From positions 9,868,001 to 9,932,000 of the forward strand of contig NC_059382.1 of the NCBI RefSeq assembly GCF_019703515.2: DNA of 64,000 nt, written 5' to 3'. Source of the DNA: Myxocyprinus asiaticus (lineage: Eukaryota; Chordata; Actinopteri; Cypriniformes; Catostomidae). The notes under the pieces were generated by a model. The model had not been told where the DNA came from and did not search any database. It saw only the letters and a program-made list of their open reading frames with translations. This document shows positions 63,928 to 64,000 of the stretch, piece by piece (within the stretch, counting starts at the first letter, position 1; the number at the start of each line of letters is the position of its first letter). The position numbers and the translations under genes are program-made.

Positions 63928-64000
63928 ATATTGATCTGTTTCTCACCCACGCCTATCATATCACCTCTGAAAATATGGATTTAACCACTGGAGTCTTATG

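Overview
This is vertebrate nuclear DNA, almost certainly from a cypriniform (carp/minnow-type) teleost. It is AT-rich, its genes are split into short exons with GT/AG boundaries, and the introns are packed with fish-type repeats: Tc1/mariner transposons, an L2-like LINE, tRNA-derived SINEs, hAT-like elements with terminal inverted repeats, and a very common palindromic MITE that begins TTAAAGGGATAGTTCACCC.

Most of the window (1882-42700, + strand) is the 3' four-fifths of pds5b, which encodes the cohesin regulator PDS5B/APRIN. I could place 27 exons. Their lengths sum to 3534 nt, every splice phase fits, and together they read as 1177 residues plus a stop. They run from the HEAT-repeat region ([10 protein letters not shown]...) through the AT-hook and acidic tail to a final 11-residue exon. 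The first exons lie to the left of the window. The last intron appears to be of the rarer GC-AG type. One 3' splice site (exon 19) has a (GT)n run where a pyrimidine tract is expected. A 3' UTR and an AATAAA signal follow, ending near 43465.

From about 43.5 to 60.9 kb lies repeat-rich intergenic DNA, or the long 5' intron of the next gene. It holds a Tc1 element whose transposase frame has only one stop (44857-46440), several palindromic MITEs, a possible promoter and non-coding first exon (48040-48911), a hAT-like element with an 8-bp target duplication (52638-53764), and a Tc1 element split by a 3-kb L2-like LINE (54595-59030). The second gene, trmt9b (a tRNA-methyltransferase-like protein), starts with its ATG exon at 60903-61074 and a second coding exon at 62459-62632. 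It runs off the right edge.

The first 716 bases hold the broken tail of an unclassified mobile-element protein. Nested insertions are a theme: LINE in Tc1, SINE in MITE in a larger element, and an unknown 0.34-kb segment in a Tc1 in a hAT-like element. They give a relative insertion history for the locus. I found no bacterial-type operons, CRISPR arrays, rRNA or functional tRNA genes.
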